Of a stretch of DNA of 64,000 bases, positions 63,232-64,000 are shown piece by piece (the stretch's first letter is position 1; every line of letters starts with the position of its first letter). Origin of the DNA: Unio delphinus (taxonomy: Eukaryota > Mollusca > Bivalvia > Unionida > Unionidae); contig JAQISU010000183.1 in assembly GCA_029339505.1 (NCBI GenBank), positions 171,461 through 235,460 of the forward strand, written 5' to 3'. The notes beneath the pieces are model-generated. The model made no database searches. It saw only the letters and a program-made list of their open reading frames with translations, and was not told the origin of the DNA. The position numbers were made by a program, and so were the translations under genes.

Positions 63232-64000
63232 TTCTAGGCGGTATCCTCTGTCAGTTTTATGATTAGGAGTGTGTGTAAAATTGCAAGCGCGTAGGATCCA
63301 TTTAGGATCCCCTAGTGACACGAACCCCTTTTCACTCCCCTTACAGATTCTCTGGCCGTTTTTCATCTCAATTTGTATTTTTTTTTTTTTTTTTTTTAAA
63401 GGTGAGTGATATTGATTTATAGGTCTAGTGTATTATATGACGCTAGTAACACTTTAGACTTGAAGGCGGTGTTGACTGTTAGGGTCATGAGAGCGAGCGT
63501 ATGTAAAACCGCAGTTGCGTAGAATCCATTAAGAATTCACTAGTTACACAAACCCGTACTCACTCCCCCTGACAGATGCACTGGCCATTTCGTTTTATTT
63601 TCTACTTGTTTACTATTTTTCTATTTTTGGTTTTTTGGATAAGTTCATTTATTTGATAGTATTAGTGACAGTTTAGATTTTGTGGGCGGTGTTGTATGTT
63701 AGGGTCATGTACAAGGGTGTGTGTAAAATCGCAGGCGCGTAGGATTCATTAAGAGTCCCCTAGTTACACGAACCCTTTATCACTCCCCCACACAGATCCA
63801 CTGACCATTCTGTATCTCGGGTGCTATTTGTTTGAACTTAGTTAAATAAGGTTTTAATGTTAGGCGTACTTTATAGATTTAAAAACAATTTAAACTTAAT
63901 GGGCGGTGTTGTCTGTTATGGTCATGAGTGCGAGTGTGTGTAAAATCGCAGTTGCGCAGAATCCATTAAGAATTCCATAGTTACACGAACCCCCACTCAC
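63232..64000. repeat. Satellite array, about 220-bp unit, continuing past the window
   Basis: Units start near 63237, 63464, 63685 and 63901 with GGCGGTGTTGTCTGTTAGGG (or a variant). Each holds TGTGTAAAATCGCAG, GCGTAGAATCCATTAAGAAT and TAGTTACACGAACCC. The right-hand end of the window falls inside a unit. Confidence 0.9.

Overview
This is a window of animal nuclear DNA, most likely from a marine invertebrate and probably a bivalve or related mollusc. It is AT-rich, full of microsatellites, and carries tRNA-derived SINEs, LINE fragments and large self-synthesising DNA transposons, with very few host genes. The species assignment is an inference from repeat style. I see no bacterial operons, CRISPR arrays, rRNA genes or true tRNA genes.

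Layout. 0-5.3 kb: non-coding, with a near-perfect hairpin, a small TIR element (MITE) and two SINEs. 5.27-11.24 kb: a decayed Ty3/gypsy-type LTR retrotransposon. Its integrase lies upstream of its reverse transcriptase, the unusual Gmr1-like order. 11.2-20.6 kb: mostly non-coding, with LINE pieces, palindromes, a foldback and a SINE. 20.65-35.96 kb: an almost complete Polinton/Maverick of about 15.3 kb with 323-bp terminal inverted repeats and an AGTTA(A) target-site duplication. 36-46 kb: two diverged copies of a segmental duplication, each holding an intronless minus-strand gene for a small acidic-tailed, possibly ParB-like protein. A SINE sits in one copy, and its empty site survives in the other. 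50.2-50.9 kb: gypsy RNase H and zinc-knuckle remnants. 51.2-59.5 kb: the wreck of a second, unrelated Polinton/adintovirus-like element with a family-B polymerase, an IAP-like gene (BIR, possible RING) and an adenain-like protease, interrupted by a LINE fragment. 60.1-61.1 kb: a TATA/Inr promoter and a duplicated exon-like segment. 62.4-64 kb: tandem repeats running off the edge.

The Polinton. The minus-strand block (21.0-27.7 kb) holds virion genes: a penton-like minor capsid protein, a membrane protein, a coiled-coil/beta-rich protein, an adenain-type protease, small basic or Ala-rich core-like proteins and a double-jelly-roll major capsid candidate. A 1-kb non-coding array of 50-bp repeats follows. 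Next come an HNH homing-endonuclease-like gene, a Cys-rich protein, and on the plus strand a 1089-aa family-B-like polymerase fused to an SF1 helicase. A canonical A_AAA_AAC slippery heptamer near the end of that gene lies in the correct phase to add a Cys-type HNH domain read in the -1 frame. The right side has a DD35E integrase, a broken parvovirus-type phospholipase A2, a 45-aa DUF5679-like zinc ribbon and the packaging ATPase. Several other genes carry single-base homopolymer breaks or a stop. The copy is therefore either recently dead or affected by sequencing errors in homopolymers.
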